Part shown: positions 46,278-56,306 of the stretch, piece by piece | Layout of the letters: every line of letters starts with the position of its first letter | Numbering within the stretch: the first letter of the stretch is position 1 | NCBI GenBank assembly: GCA_029204225.1 | Contig: CM055100.1 | Coordinates: 4,778,213-4,842,212, forward strand | DNA length: 64,000 bases | Direction of reading: 5' to 3' | Source of the DNA: Diphasiastrum complanatum | Lineage: Eukaryota > Streptophyta > Lycopodiopsida > Lycopodiales > Lycopodiaceae | Position numbers and translations under genes: made by a program | The notes under the pieces: generated by a model | What the model was told of the DNA's origin: nothing | Seen by the model: only the letters and a program-made list of their open reading frames with translations | Databases searched by the model: none

Positions 46278-46301
46278 AAAGCAATTTTTGAGCTATATTT
46301 G

Positions 46302-46408
46302 GATCTGTTTCTTTAGAAATGCCGAAAGTATAATGCACCCTGTTGTTCTGATCTGTTTCTTCAGAAATGCCGAAAGTATAATACGCCCTGTTGCGCTGAT
46401 CCGTTTCT
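46302..46408. repeat. Tandem duplication, 48-bp unit, 2.2 copies
   Basis: GATCTGTTTCTTTAGAAATG begins units at 46302 and 46350, and a partial unit at 46398. The first two units differ at about five positions. Confidence 0.85.
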
Positions 46409-46809
46409 AAAGTCGTGCAAACGAGCGTCTGAATCATATTTTGCAAATGAGCGTCTGGCAAAAAAATCAGTCCATGAGGAATCGTCGACGATCAGCCAAT
46501 GTGGACTATTCGAACTGCCTAATGGGTATGGACTCATTTTTTTGTTGGATCAGGTCTATGAAAATGGTGCTCATGTCCTCATTTCTGGCATCTGAACTAA
46601 ACTGTCAAGATATTTGTTTTGTGTGTAGTATGGTGTGAACACAATCCATGGCGTAGAAAGCTGGGATTGAAGAAAGTGCAAGTTGTGCAAATATTGATCA
46701 TACTGAGGTTATCTCTTTTCTCTTTTTCCGGTTTGAAAATTTGAAAATGATAATTATAATCATTGAGAACGTCGTCTCTTATTGTTTGTGTTCTGTGTTC
46801 ATGCCATAG

Positions 46810-48857
46810 TTACAATCACAAGTTGAAGATCCCACTCAGATGACCGATGCAGTTGCTGAATATTCCGATCATGTGGATGTCATGAAAATTGAACAATTGA
46901 TAGAAAACCAATCTGGAATAGAGAATGTGCTTAACAAGGACATACAAGCACAAGATCTGGAACAACCGCATACAAAAGACCCCTCTGCAACAATAGCTAA
47001 AAAAAGAAAGGCATAAAAAAAAACACCTGAAGAATTTGGAATTGTTCCAATTTCATTCCATGTTGATATGCTTCCAGTTACCATGACCAATTTAAGACAT
47101 TAAAAAGATTCGTGCAGGAGAGGGAAAAAAGGGACATGCTCTTTGGTATCCACTAACTCGCTACATGTTGGCCAGGGTTTTGTTTGAGGTACTTGTGTTA
47201 ATTCCTATTGTATTTTAATTTGATATAGCATTGTGTTTGATATGTCGTGTACTGATGGAATCATTTTTGGGTAGAATGATATCGATAGAGATTTGGCTGA
47301 ACCACGGGAGAAGCATGAAGCAATGAGAGATAGCTTAAAGAAGGGAAAAAGCTTAAAAGATGCCCAAAGTGGTGTCGTCATGAAATGGTCCACAAAGATG
47401 TCGAAAATGCTGGGAATTGTTAATCCTTCCCTTGGAGAAGTTTGGTTTGAAAGGGTGACAACTATGGATGTCGGTGGCACTAGTTTTTCGATGGGCCTCG
47501 AAAAGCTACATGCATTGAGGTGTGCAAATGTGGCTAATGAAACACGAAATACGTGGTTGGCTATGGAAATAGGACCGATGAGAGCTCAATTTGGTATTCC
47601 CAGAGGTGATAGGGACTTTCGCCTGTGGGTGGTGAAAGACACATGGTTTACACATCTTGTGGTCCAAGTAAAACTTGTCATGGCAATGCTACGTGAGCTC
47701 GGTATGTAACTATTGCAAGTTTAACATATGCCTATGTGAAAGCCAATTTGTATGCTTTTCTTTTTTTATTTTATTCAATTTCATTATGTTATATTTGCAT
47801 GGCATTTTAAATAGTATGTGCCTCATTAGCTCCGTCCAACTTTGGTGATGATCGCCTATTGGAGGAGTACATAATGGAATATAAGATGAGGTATCGCAAA
47901 AAATTATTAGCTAGCATGGAGCCAGATATGGATCTCACAAAATTGTCAATAGAGCAAGTTGACATACAAAATGCTGCAAAGCGGGTTGTTTGGAGGTACA
48001 ATGTTATCTTGAAATGTACTCATTTTCATTCATCAAAGTCTTATGGTTTCATTTGTCAAGAAATATTTTGATTAGAATTCCTTATTTGAATATTTTCAGA
48101 TATGTGCGGCAGTGCCATTAGGATCCATGCCTCATGTGCTCCGCATGTGGAGTCAAGTTTCAAACAAGCAACACTCCATGTATTCAGAGCAGTATCATCT
48201 ATTGAGAGGCGATGGATTGACAGAATGGGAGATTACCAATTGCCCATGGTGGATAGATTTCGACGAGGGTTCTTATCCAGAAGAAGAGCATGCCATGTTT
48301 GAGAAACACAAAAAAGGTGAGTTGCGTGTTCAGGTCATAGATATAATGCCCCCAGAATCTGCAGAATTTGAGAGCTCTTCACTTGACGTTAGGTTGAAGG
48401 GTGCAGAGTCAAGAGTTACAGAGAGACAAAGAAGAATTTACATACAAGGCACCAAGCCTCAACAAGAAGGTTACTAATTCTCATATTCCATATGTCCATG
48501 GAGATGTTATTCACATTGCGAAAGGTTTTATGCAAAAAAAACTAGCCCTGAGGTGGTGTCTATTATTGAGCACTTGAAAGAAATATGTGTGGGGCTGGGT
48601 GAAAGACATAGAAGAGGAAAGCTTGTCATGTATGGTGCTGATTTGATTTTTTTGGACTTTCCCACTAGCTTCATACCTGATGGATTGCAGGATGTTAACC
48701 ATGGAACATGATGTCTGAAGAATTGTTTGATTCTACAATGCATCTAGTCGATGCACTTTTGTATGATGATGGTTGGGTTATGTGCATTCTAGCTCCCAAT
48801 CATTCGGCGTTGATGTATTGTATTTCAAACTTACACAACTACTTGAAACGCCCTTAA
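46810..48857 (+). pseudogene. Rightward multi-exon gene ending in a methyltransferase-like Rossmann segment
   Basis: Proposed exons: 46810-47188 (donor GAG|GTACTTG), 47275-47701 (TAG|AATGAT to CTCG|GTATGT), 47815-47995 and 48100-48857. Readable blocks are KKGHALWYPLTRYMLARVLF, KDAQSGVVMKWSTKMSKMLG, DRDFRLWVVKDTWFTHLVVQ, MDLTKLSIEQVDIQNAAKRV and EITNCPWWIDFDEGSYPEEE. The end has KLVMYGADLIFLDFPTSF, then EELFDSTMHLVDALLYDDGW and VMCILAPNHSALMYCI. That is a beta-strand with D-F-P where amino-methyltransferases have DPPY, then helix and strand. Stops near 47010 and 47098 and frameshifts near 48430, 48540 and 48710 break it. The methyltransferase assignment rests on pattern and on the segment at 49091-49930. 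Confidence 0.55.
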
Positions 48858-48911
48858 TACACATATAAAATCATTGTGAACTAGTCAATTTTCCATGCAC
48901 TCATCATCAAT

Positions 48912-48945
48912 GTAAATATTTTTGCGAGTTTGGTGGATTTTTCGG
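48912..48945 (+). repeat. Third, internal TIR-like copy
   Basis: TGTAAATATTTTTGCGAGTT and TGGTGGATTTTTCGG line up with AGTAAATTTTTGCAAGTT and TAGTGAGTTTTTCTG of the left end. It lies in plus orientation between the two methyltransferase parts. Confidence 0.55.
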
Positions 48946-49090
48946 TTTGTTCGCAACATCACGAACATGAAGCATATTTTGCGCAACTTGCTCTGCATAC
49001 ACAAACAACTCACTTTATTGGAAGTGAGCATGAAGTAAATTCATCTGAAAAGGTGATCATCAAGAATAAAATGCAATGCTAAATGTGACA

Positions 49091-49930
49091 TTAATGTGGC
49101 ATGAAGTCATCCAAGTCTACTGGATCGAATAGGACAACTTCGTCATCATCATCAAGGTCTACTATTGTGCTAGTGTGCGTATCCGGCTGTAGTAGTATCT
49201 CTGATTCAAGACATTATAATTATTAGTAACTGGCAATATAACACAAATCATGCAAAGCAATTAAATGTGAAAAAAAATCATGATATAGTACCAAAGATGA
49301 AATGTAAAATTCACATGGAACATACTATCTCTGCTCTCAACATGTCTTAATAGTTCCTCGTCCATGTCCATGACCACTGCATGCCGACTTGAAGCCATGC
49401 ACCCATGAACAGTGGCTCCACAACCCATGAATGGGTCAAATACTACCCAGTGACTCTTACAAAGATACTCAATTGCGAAATGCATAAAATTGGGGCTTTT
49501 CTCCACCCCTGCTCTATAAGGCATTGTTGTCTTGCTATTAGTAAGTCTCTCTGTGGCAGGAAGATAGTGGGACCATACGTCACTGCAACTCCTAAACAAT
49601 GATGTGTCTATGGTATCGCAATCCTCGATAGGAGGCTTGCTTCACATTCCTACTCTGGACAAAATGTAGACATCAAGAAAGTTGTGCTGCAACACAAACA
49701 ATTAATTGCAATTAGCGATTGAAAATTGCTCAACAGTAAAGACTTTTTTAAAAAAAAACCTGTATAGTGAATCATAGGCACATAGACATTTTGACAACTT
49801 ACCTCATCACCATCTGAACTTACTCCAAAAGGCTCAATTCCTCTCAAACACACTCTCTTGTACATTTGCAAGGCAGTAGGTATGAGAGAAGTTCGGCTCT
49901 TATGTTTTGTGTGGAGTCTCTTGTTTTCAT
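49091..49930 (-). pseudogene. DNA amino-methyltransferase C-terminal half (motifs X and I), three exons
   Basis: Minus-strand exons: about 49930-49803 (YKRVCLRGIEPFGVSSDGDE, donor GAG|GTAAGT), 49686-49326 (acceptor TTGTGTTGCAG, donor A|GTATGT) and 49200-49091 (acceptor TTGAATCAG, stop TAA). Splice phases agree. The middle exon has a motif X-like GVEKSPNFMHFAIEYL, then WVVFDPFMGCGATVHGC, the DPFxGxGxT SAM-binding motif I of beta-class DNA methyltransferases, and RHAVVMDMDEELL (motif II acidic position). The C-terminus is acidic (DLDDDDEVVLFDPVDLDDFM). One in-frame TGA (49642-49644) is the only break. In beta-class enzymes the catalytic DPPY half comes first. Here the matching half lies on the opposite strand at 48480-48857, so an inversion is likely. 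N6-adenine or N4-cytosine specificity cannot be told. Confidence 0.75.
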
Positions 49931-51109
49931 GTCATGGAAGTTATATCTCTTCTTGGTAGTGCATTTTTTGAGTTTTTATAAAGAATGAAGTGTGGTAGCA
50001 ATCCAAAACAAACTGAAGCAAGATTGCATGAAATTTGCATAAGCTACTATATAGAACGTACAGCTTCAAGTTTTATATATATTTGTTACATGCAAGAGAC
50101 ACATATATGAAACAACTATTGTCTATATTAGGATCGTAATCAAGGTTCCATATTATTATTTTTTTCTTTTGAATAACTAAAATTTGAAATAGTTTGGTTT
50201 AATATTTTAAAATTGATGATACGCTTGTTGATGTTTTTTATATGGCTTTGATATTCATGATTGAGTACAAACTTCTAGTAACTATTTATACTTTCCTTCT
50301 TATGAAACCATACAAGTCATCAAACTATAATTCAATCTTTTCGTTTGAAATGTTTTTGCATTGTGCTTGCATGTTTTGAGCATCTTGTTATACTTGTTGA
50401 TAACAAATGCTAAATATAATAGACTAAACCCTAATACCCAAGTAGCTACAAGAAGCATCATACTCAACATTGCAAGAGAGAAATAACTCCTTTTGGGAGC
50501 TCTGACAACCATTCTTTTCATGTAACCTAGGTTTTGATAGAATAAATTTATTGCATTGAATTATCTATGCACACACTCGTGTTGTCTGCTAATCCAAACA
50601 ACATAATGAACAAAAATTGAAAGTTGTATGAGGTATCCACGTAACTCAACTAAAAAATTGAGTGCATTCAACTTAATAGCCTTTGAGCTCATTCCTAAAC
50701 CCTAAGGCTTTAGGGATCAAGTGCATCAACAATTCAGCCTTTTCATTTGAAATGTCGTTGCCTTGTGTTTTGAGCATTATGTTAGACTTGTTGATAACAA
50801 ACACTAATTATAATTAGGTCTAAAAAAACTAATACCCAAGTATATATGAGAAGCAACATACTCAGCATTTATGCAAGAGAGAAGTAACTCCTCTTGCGCA
50901 ATGATGGTGTGATTAGATTCAAATTTTGCATTATTAGGTCAACAATGAGCTCAATTCAAGAAAAACTAAATGAAATGACCTGCTAAACACTACATGCATA
51001 TTTAGCCAGACAGATAGTAGTCACTCCAGTTTTATAGTTGGAAATAAAAATATTGTTTTGGCTCGTCATTGAATGTGATGATTGTCATTATCACCTTTCC
51101 CAGGTCAAA
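49931..51109. other. Right part of the TIR element, no gene assigned
   Basis: AT-rich, holding a two-copy direct repeat (50335-50545 and 50738-50910). Short ORFs have no motif. Confidence 0.45.
50335..50910. repeat. Two diverged direct repeats, about 190 bp, offset about 403 bp
   Basis: TTGAAATGT...TTGTGCTTGC...TTTTGAGCATC, ACTTGTTGATAACAAA and CTAATACCCAAGTA occur in the same order in both copies. Identity is moderate. Confidence 0.7.
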
Positions 51110-51146
51110 TAAACTCACTAAGCTCGCATTTTATTTACTCGCAAAA
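51110..51146 (-). repeat. Right terminal inverted repeat
   Basis: The inverted counterpart of 42240-42275. The TAG that ends the neighbouring copia frame lies inside this repeat. Confidence 0.8.
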
Positions 51147-52250
51147 TGTCCACGCTCGACTTAGGAGTATACCTTGTGGGTTGTGTGCGCACTCGGCTTG
51201 ATCTTCTTGGAGGAAGTGTCGGCTGATGATTCAATCCTTGGATTTGTCGTTGCTGAGTAGCAACAACATCTTCGTCTGACTCGTTGTCGTGAAGTGGATC
51301 AACAATGGGCATGCTTGAGCCAGTGGCTAGAATAGTCGTGTCGATGAAAGGCGTTGAAGGTTCACTTGGAAATATGTCTTTGCCTTTAAGGTTGATGCAT
51401 TGATCCTCGATAAAGACTGTATCCCGGTTGAATAAGATCTGCTGGGTATCGGGGTCGTACAACTTGTAAGTGTTGTCAGATGAAGTATATCCGATAAAGA
51501 TTGTCTTGAGACCTTGGAAGTCAAATTTCTTCTTTGTCTCCTTCGGGATCTGCACGTAGGCGATACATCCGAATACTCGTAGGTTTTTTCTTTCATCTAT
51601 GATCTTATGCATTGAGATATGCTCGAGTTTGAAGAATCTCTTTGTTTCCAAACAGAAAAAATACAAAGAAAAAAAAGAAAAAAATAAGTAAATCAGAGTA
51701 GGGGAAGTTTATATGGTAGGGTGTTCTGCCTGAGAGGGCCTTGGTCGAACATATGTTCTGGATGTAAGTTGCAGTGGAAACAGCTTCAGCTCAAAAGTTC
51801 TTCGGTAAAGATGAGTGTGCCAGTATACATTTAGCTGACTCGACCAGGGTATGATTCTTCCTCTTGGCTAAGCCATTGGACTGAGGCAAATCAGGAGTGA
51901 TAAACAGCTGTTCAATGCCTTGGCTCTGGCAGTACTCCTTGAATTTGGTAGAGATGGATTCTCCACCATTATTGTGTTACCAGTCTCTTTCTCTGCACGC
52001 TCTTTGAAGATTTTGAAGCAATTGAAAGCTTCTGATTTCTTCTTAATAAAATACACCATAGTGCTTCTGGAAAATTCATCAATAAAAGTTATGAAATACT
52101 TTGCATCCTTCAGTGAAGAATTTTGCATTGGGCCACAGATATATGTATGTACAACATTTAGTAATCCTCTAGCAATATGCTAATGGCTTGATCTAAATGG
52201 TTGCATGGTCTGTTTATCGACCAGACAGTCTTGACAGACAAATAAATCAA
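51147..52250 (-). pseudogene. Copia integrase half of copy F
   Basis: Minus-strand order: a segment reading CGPMQNSSLKDAKYFITFID and EFSRSTMVYFIKKKSEAFNC (core, 52128-51990), decayed core to about 51700, then RVFGCIAYVQIPKETKKKFD and GYTSSDNTYKLYDPDTQQIL (C-terminal part), and the hinge with PPRRSSRVRTQPTRYTPKSS. It stops at the TIR insertion and resumes at 42235. Confidence 0.85.
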
Positions 52251-52659
52251 CTTTCTTGTCAGGATAGTCGAGATCAAGAATAATGGATTGCGTAGACATC
52301 GGGTCTTGTCTTTGTACCTGTAACAACGTCATACAACTCCTTAGCCACTAGCCAAGTCCTCATCTTAATTTCCACAGATGGTAATTGGCTCCATCAAGCT
52401 TGTCCATAATAGGACTTGCTTTCCCTTGGGAATCCATGTGGAAGATTAGTTTGGATGATAGTAGTAACTATCAATGACTTAAGTATGAAAATCTAGTGCG
52501 AAATTACAGAACAAAAAAAATAGTTATCCTATCGGCTAGTAGGATCAAGTTCTGTGGGAAGCTTATTAGGCTATAAAATAGCTCTGACAAAAAACCGCTT
52601 GAGAAATCAGATGGTTTCTGATATTAAAGCTCGAAATAATCAGAGAATAACAACCTATG
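52251..52659 (-). other. Deleted gag region of copy F
   Basis: Only about 400 bp lies between integrase and primer site. No gag or protease motif remains, so an internal deletion removed them. Confidence 0.5.
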
Positions 52660-52671
52660 GCTAGGATACCA
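52660..52671 (-). other. Primer-binding site of copy F (mutated)
   Basis: Read on the minus strand, TGGTATCCTAGC is a mutated initiator-tRNA site directly next to the LTR end. Confidence 0.65.
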
Positions 52672-53260
52672 TGTTGGGAAATTGGTAAAGCTCCCTCGGT
52701 GCGTGCACTATTGGTAACAATAGGCGAACACAATAACAAGATTAAATCTAGAGCTAGATGCGCGGTGATAGCGGAAGCAAAAGAGTAGACTATCAGACGA
52801 TTCAATTAGAAGGTCAGACAGAGAGCGGAAAGCATTGCAAATACTGAGAGAATCTGAATGCAGAACTAGACTACACTTTATTCAGATTAATTGTAACGAA
52901 ATACAAGTTAGTAATGTAGGTGAGCACAAGACAATAGCGGACGAAACCTCGTGCTCACAAAGCTAACTACAAATTGTAAAAGCTATGAGCTAATATTGAC
53001 GATCCATCTGAATAGGAGAATCAATGCATGAATGGCGTCTACTGTGTCTGTCTCATCGAATTTGATAATCCGAGTTCTTGATCATCAATAAATTACATTA
53101 CTTGCTTAGTGCATACAATGATATACACGCTATATACATTTATGCAGATGAGTGTACAAGAGAAGACGTGGAGCCGTTGTGCCATCAGGATGAAGATCAT
53201 GGCTGCTGTCATTGTCAAGTTGGTTACGCAGTAGAGGATGAGCGTGAGGAGGCCAATAAG
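52672..53260 (-). repeat. 5' LTR of copy F (truncated)
   Basis: It matches 39939-40530 closely, starting TGTTGGGAAATTGGTAAAGC. The last 170 bp or so of the LTR (towards TGTTGGATTTATC in element sense) are missing. After 53260 the sequence instead matches the flank at 39726-39765. Confidence 0.8.
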
Positions 53261-53639
53261 TACCGTCTTTATTGCATGTTATCATCCAATGTACCTCGCT
53301 TTGCCAGCTTAAAAATCTAAAAACATAAGTTTCCAATACCACTTTAGAATGTGATTAGGTGCCAATAGCAAGCTAATTGCACAATCCAGATTGATTTGCC
53401 AAAGTTAAATGTATTTTCATAAATATTATACAAAATAATGCATAACATAAGATTAAGTTGACAATGATACATATAGATGATAGGGCTTCAACTTGGTGGA
53501 TGACTCACAAACATAACACTATGGATATCGATATTCATAGATAGCAATTTCTCAGTGTAGTGTTCTTTACTTTTCTCTACGTATGTTGAATGTTCTTCTT
53601 GGTAAGCCTGCAAAGTGTCATACGAATCAGGTGAGTATC

Positions 53640-55071
53640 CCTAGAGTCAGAGGTAGAGGCTGACATCGAGAGATTGGATGTGGATCAGTGCATGATTTTT
53701 GACCGTGTGGTACGTGAGCATGTGGTATGAAGAGTAGGTGGAGTATTGTTTGTAGATGGTTTGAGTAGTATGGGTAAGACGTTTCTCTATAGTGTCATGT
53801 TGTCGTATGTGCGTGCACAAGGTTGGATAGCATTGGTAGTTGCATTGTTGGAGATCGCTGCATTGTTAATGAAAGGTGGTAGGACCACGCACTCTAGATT
53901 TAGGTTTCCTCCGACGGAATTGAATGAAAGCTCGACATGCAACATCTCAAAACAGTCTCAGTTAGGTAAGCTTTTGATGGCATGTCGACTCATTATTTGG
54001 GACGAGGCTCCCATAGTACATAAGTATGCCATCGAGTGTGTGGATTGGTCTTTACGTGACATATTGGATATTGATATCAATTTGGAGGAGTTTAGATTGT
54101 TTTTGGTGGTGATTTCTGTCAGGTGCTCTCGGTTGTACGACGGGACAATCGTGCAGAGATTGTGAACGGTTCACTGAAGTATTCGTGTTTGTAGAAATAT
54201 ATGGAGGTGCACAAACTATCAACGAACATGCACATTATGGGTGTGGAGGGAACGAGCAGTCGAGGTTCATAGAGTATTTGTTGAGTATTGGAGATGGTTG
54301 CAAGCCCACATTCGTGCAACGTGGTTTGGATTTGATTTCTTTGCCAAAGTCTATGTGTCTATGGACGCGCAGCATGTGTGAATTTCATTCATTTTCTCGA
54401 TTGCACGACGTTACATGGATGTTGATTTTTTAAGAAGCCATGCAATATTGACCCTGTTGAACGAAAACATGGACGAGATCAATTCAAAAGTTGTTGAGCA
54501 ACTTCCCGGAGATGCTTGCATGTTTTATAGTGTTGACAACGTGTTTGAGTCTGATGTGTACCCAGTAGAATTTTGAATAGCTTGCAACCGAGTGGATGCC
54601 CTCCACATAAGTTGGTGTTGAAGGTTGACATGATATTGATGTTGTTGCGATCGATAGTGTCGCACAAAAGGGATTGTGCAATGGTACAAGACTTATTATT
54701 TGTAGATTGGATAGACAGGTCATAGAGGCGGAGATAGTGAATGGGAATAATATAGGGAGTAGAGTTCTCATTCCACAAATCCCTTTAGTGCTGAGCAATT
54801 CAGATTTGTTGTTTGAATTGCAAAGAGTACAATTCCCTATCATAGCGGCTTTCGCCATGACAATAAACAAGGCACAAGGGCAGACTATGGACACTATTGG
54901 ATTGTATTTGCCATGTCACGTATTTAGTCATGGCCAACTGTATGCAGCACTATTGAGAGTGCGAAATGCATAAAGTGTACGAGTGTTGATTAGTGACAGT
55001 GACGACCGATTTTTTGATGTGGCAAGAGTGGCCAGGTGCACTCAAAACATTGTATATTCGGAAGTGCTTTA
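53640..55071 (+). pseudogene. Helitron Pif1-like helicase, broken
   Basis: Readable in order: DVDQCMIFDRVV; GVLFVDGLSSMGKTFLY, a Walker A region with SSMGKT where GGTGKT is expected; RTTHSRFRFPPTEL; STCNISKQS; LIIWDEAPI, the Walker B region; and then VEQLPGDACMFYSVDNVF and LQPSGCPPHKLVLKV. The C-terminal part reads QFPIIAAFAMTINKAQGQTM and YLPCHVFSHGQLYAALLRVR. Frameshifts and stops are spread through 54165-54670. This is the helicase part of the Helitron Rep-helicase. The Rep (HUH) part and a 3' CTRR hairpin are not seen. Confidence 0.85.
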
Positions 55072-55549
55072 GTAGTTTGTTTGGAGTAAAGGTAAGGGTT
55101 AGAGTTACGATTTTAGATTTTAGGATTATGAGATAAGATTACAGAGTTAGATTTATTGATTGTGGACATGCAATAGGGTTATGGTTAGATGTTAGGGAAG
55201 ATTAGGATTGGGGTTTGGGTTAGAGTTAAGTATGGTAGGATAAGAGTGAGGGTTAGGTTGGTCTATAGATTTTAGGATTAGTGTCGGAGATTATGTTTGG
55301 ACTTTTAGAGCGTGTCTTCATGTATGTATGTGTGTATATGTATGCATGTATGTATGCATAAATGTGCTTTTCTTTGTATATGTATGTGTGTGTATATTTG
55401 TGTATATGTGTATGTATGTGTATCTGTATATATGTATGGGTGTGTATGTGTATGTATAGGTGTGTATATGTATGTGTATGTGTGTGTATATATGTATGTA
55501 TGTACATTCTAATAAATGTAAATGTTTTTTTTTTGCAGTTGGTGAATAT
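55072..55549. repeat. TAGGGTTA-like patch and (TGTA/TATG)n microsatellite
   Basis: GGTTAGAGTTA/GGGTTAGG words at 55092-55260 are followed at 55310-55508 by an impure TGTATG/TGTATA tract. ORFs of alternating Tyr-Val-Cys or His-Thr here are artefacts. Confidence 0.85.
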
Positions 55550-55816
55550 TATTGTTCGTTTGACATAGGCTTTGCTACACCTTCCACCTAGGAGAATGTA
55601 ACCTTTACATTTGGAGAGGCCTCTTATTGTTGCAAACATTTAAATGTAGGCATCTGCAACTGTACACGATCACTTTGGTGAATGCCAAAGTTTAAATCTG
55701 TGTACAACTGTAGAGGCATGCAGTGAAAACCCTTAACCAACGAGCCTATCCCAATTTAAAGGTTTTGCATTCTCCTAGGTGGAAGTTGTAGCATAGCCTG
55801 TGTCACACAACAAACA
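55550..55816. mobile_element. MITE-like long hairpin, about 265 bp
   Basis: TTTGACATAGGCTTTGCTAC and CCTAGGAGAATG near the left end pair with GCATTCTCCTAGG and GTAGCATAGCCTGTGTCA at the right end. Pairing extends inwards (CTGCAACTGTACAC with GTGTACAACTGTAG). Almost the whole unit folds back on itself, as in a MITE or inverted-repeat precursor of small RNAs. No target duplication is clear. Confidence 0.7.
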
Positions 55817-56306
55817 GACGTAGTTTGGGAGCGGTCTACAAGGAAAGGTTGCCGAGATCTATATTTGCACCTTATTATCATGATGACAAACTCCGAACAT
55901 TGAATCCAATCAGCAAGCATGTCTATAATGTTGGTGAGTTATTTGTTATCGTGACCAAATACATTGCATAGTTTAGGGTTTATGATGTAGAGTGATAAAA
56001 TGTTTAGGTCCTGTATGAATCGTTTTTGACAATGTTCAATGTTGTTGTTATGATTGTATCAGTTTTTATCCCATGAAGTTGGTGGAAGATGTAACAAAGC
56101 CCATGCCATAGAACAAACAAATGCAGTTTGGATGAGCTCATTATTCATTGCAAAGCAAACAAATTTTTGTAAACAAGGTATTTGCTTCACTTTGTATATC
56201 AAATTGATGATTGTCATGTTTTATAAATATATATCTTAATGGTTATATGCAATTTCCACAAATTCCATTGTTACAAAACATGATATTAAAATATATAATG
56301 TATTAT
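55817..56306. other. Unassigned, with a diverged partial copy of the hairpin's flank
   Basis: GTTGGTGGAAGATGTAACAA and GAACAAACAAATGCAGTTTGG near 56080-56135 recall GGTGGAAGTTGTAGCATAGC and CAACAAACAGACGTAGTTTGG near 55780-55830. No gene is seen. Confidence 0.45.

Larger units (their letters stand above)
45545..46809. other. Intergenic region between divergent genes of the TIR element
   Basis: Holds microsatellites, a foldback rich in CAGCC words (46128-46277) and a 48-bp tandem repeat (46302-46408). This is where promoters for the leftward and rightward genes would be expected, and the rightward gene's first exon could lie in its last part. No TATA assignment is made. Confidence 0.45.
42240..51146. 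mobile_element. 8.9-kb TIR element carrying a Cys/His gene and a DNA methyltransferase
   Basis: The outer ends are imperfect inverted repeats: TTTTGCGAGTAAAT, then TGC(A/G)AG(T/C)TTAGTGAGTTT, at 42240-42275 and, inverted, at 51110-51146. They sit exactly where the copia integrase and RT halves stop. No target-site duplication is evident. If the ends start at TTTT, the copia frame is in register across the insert. Cargo: a leftward gene (43022-45461), a rightward gene (46810-48857), a leftward methyltransferase segment (49091-49930) and an extra TIR-like copy at 48912. I cannot assign a superfamily. Confidence 0.75.
39939..53260 (-). mobile_element. Ty1/copia element split by a TIR insertion (copy F)
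   Basis: The 3' LTR is at 39939-40711 and the truncated 5' LTR at 52672-53260, on the minus strand. Polypurine tract, pol C-terminal half and integrase half are all in the right order, but separated by the 42240-51146 insert. Gag and protease are deleted: only about 420 bp separates the primer site from integrase. Confidence 0.85.

Noticed and set aside
39939-53260. Endogenous pararetrovirus origin of the RT/RNase H sequences
   Set aside because: Domain order integrase before RT, the LTRs, the tRNA-iMet primer site and YVDD are those of Ty1/copia retrotransposons; no movement or coat protein is seen.
55253-55639. 128-codon minus-strand ORF and overlapping plus-strand ORFs rich in His, Thr, Tyr and Cys
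   Set aside because: They are translations of the TGTATG/TGTATA microsatellite; no unique protein sequence is involved.
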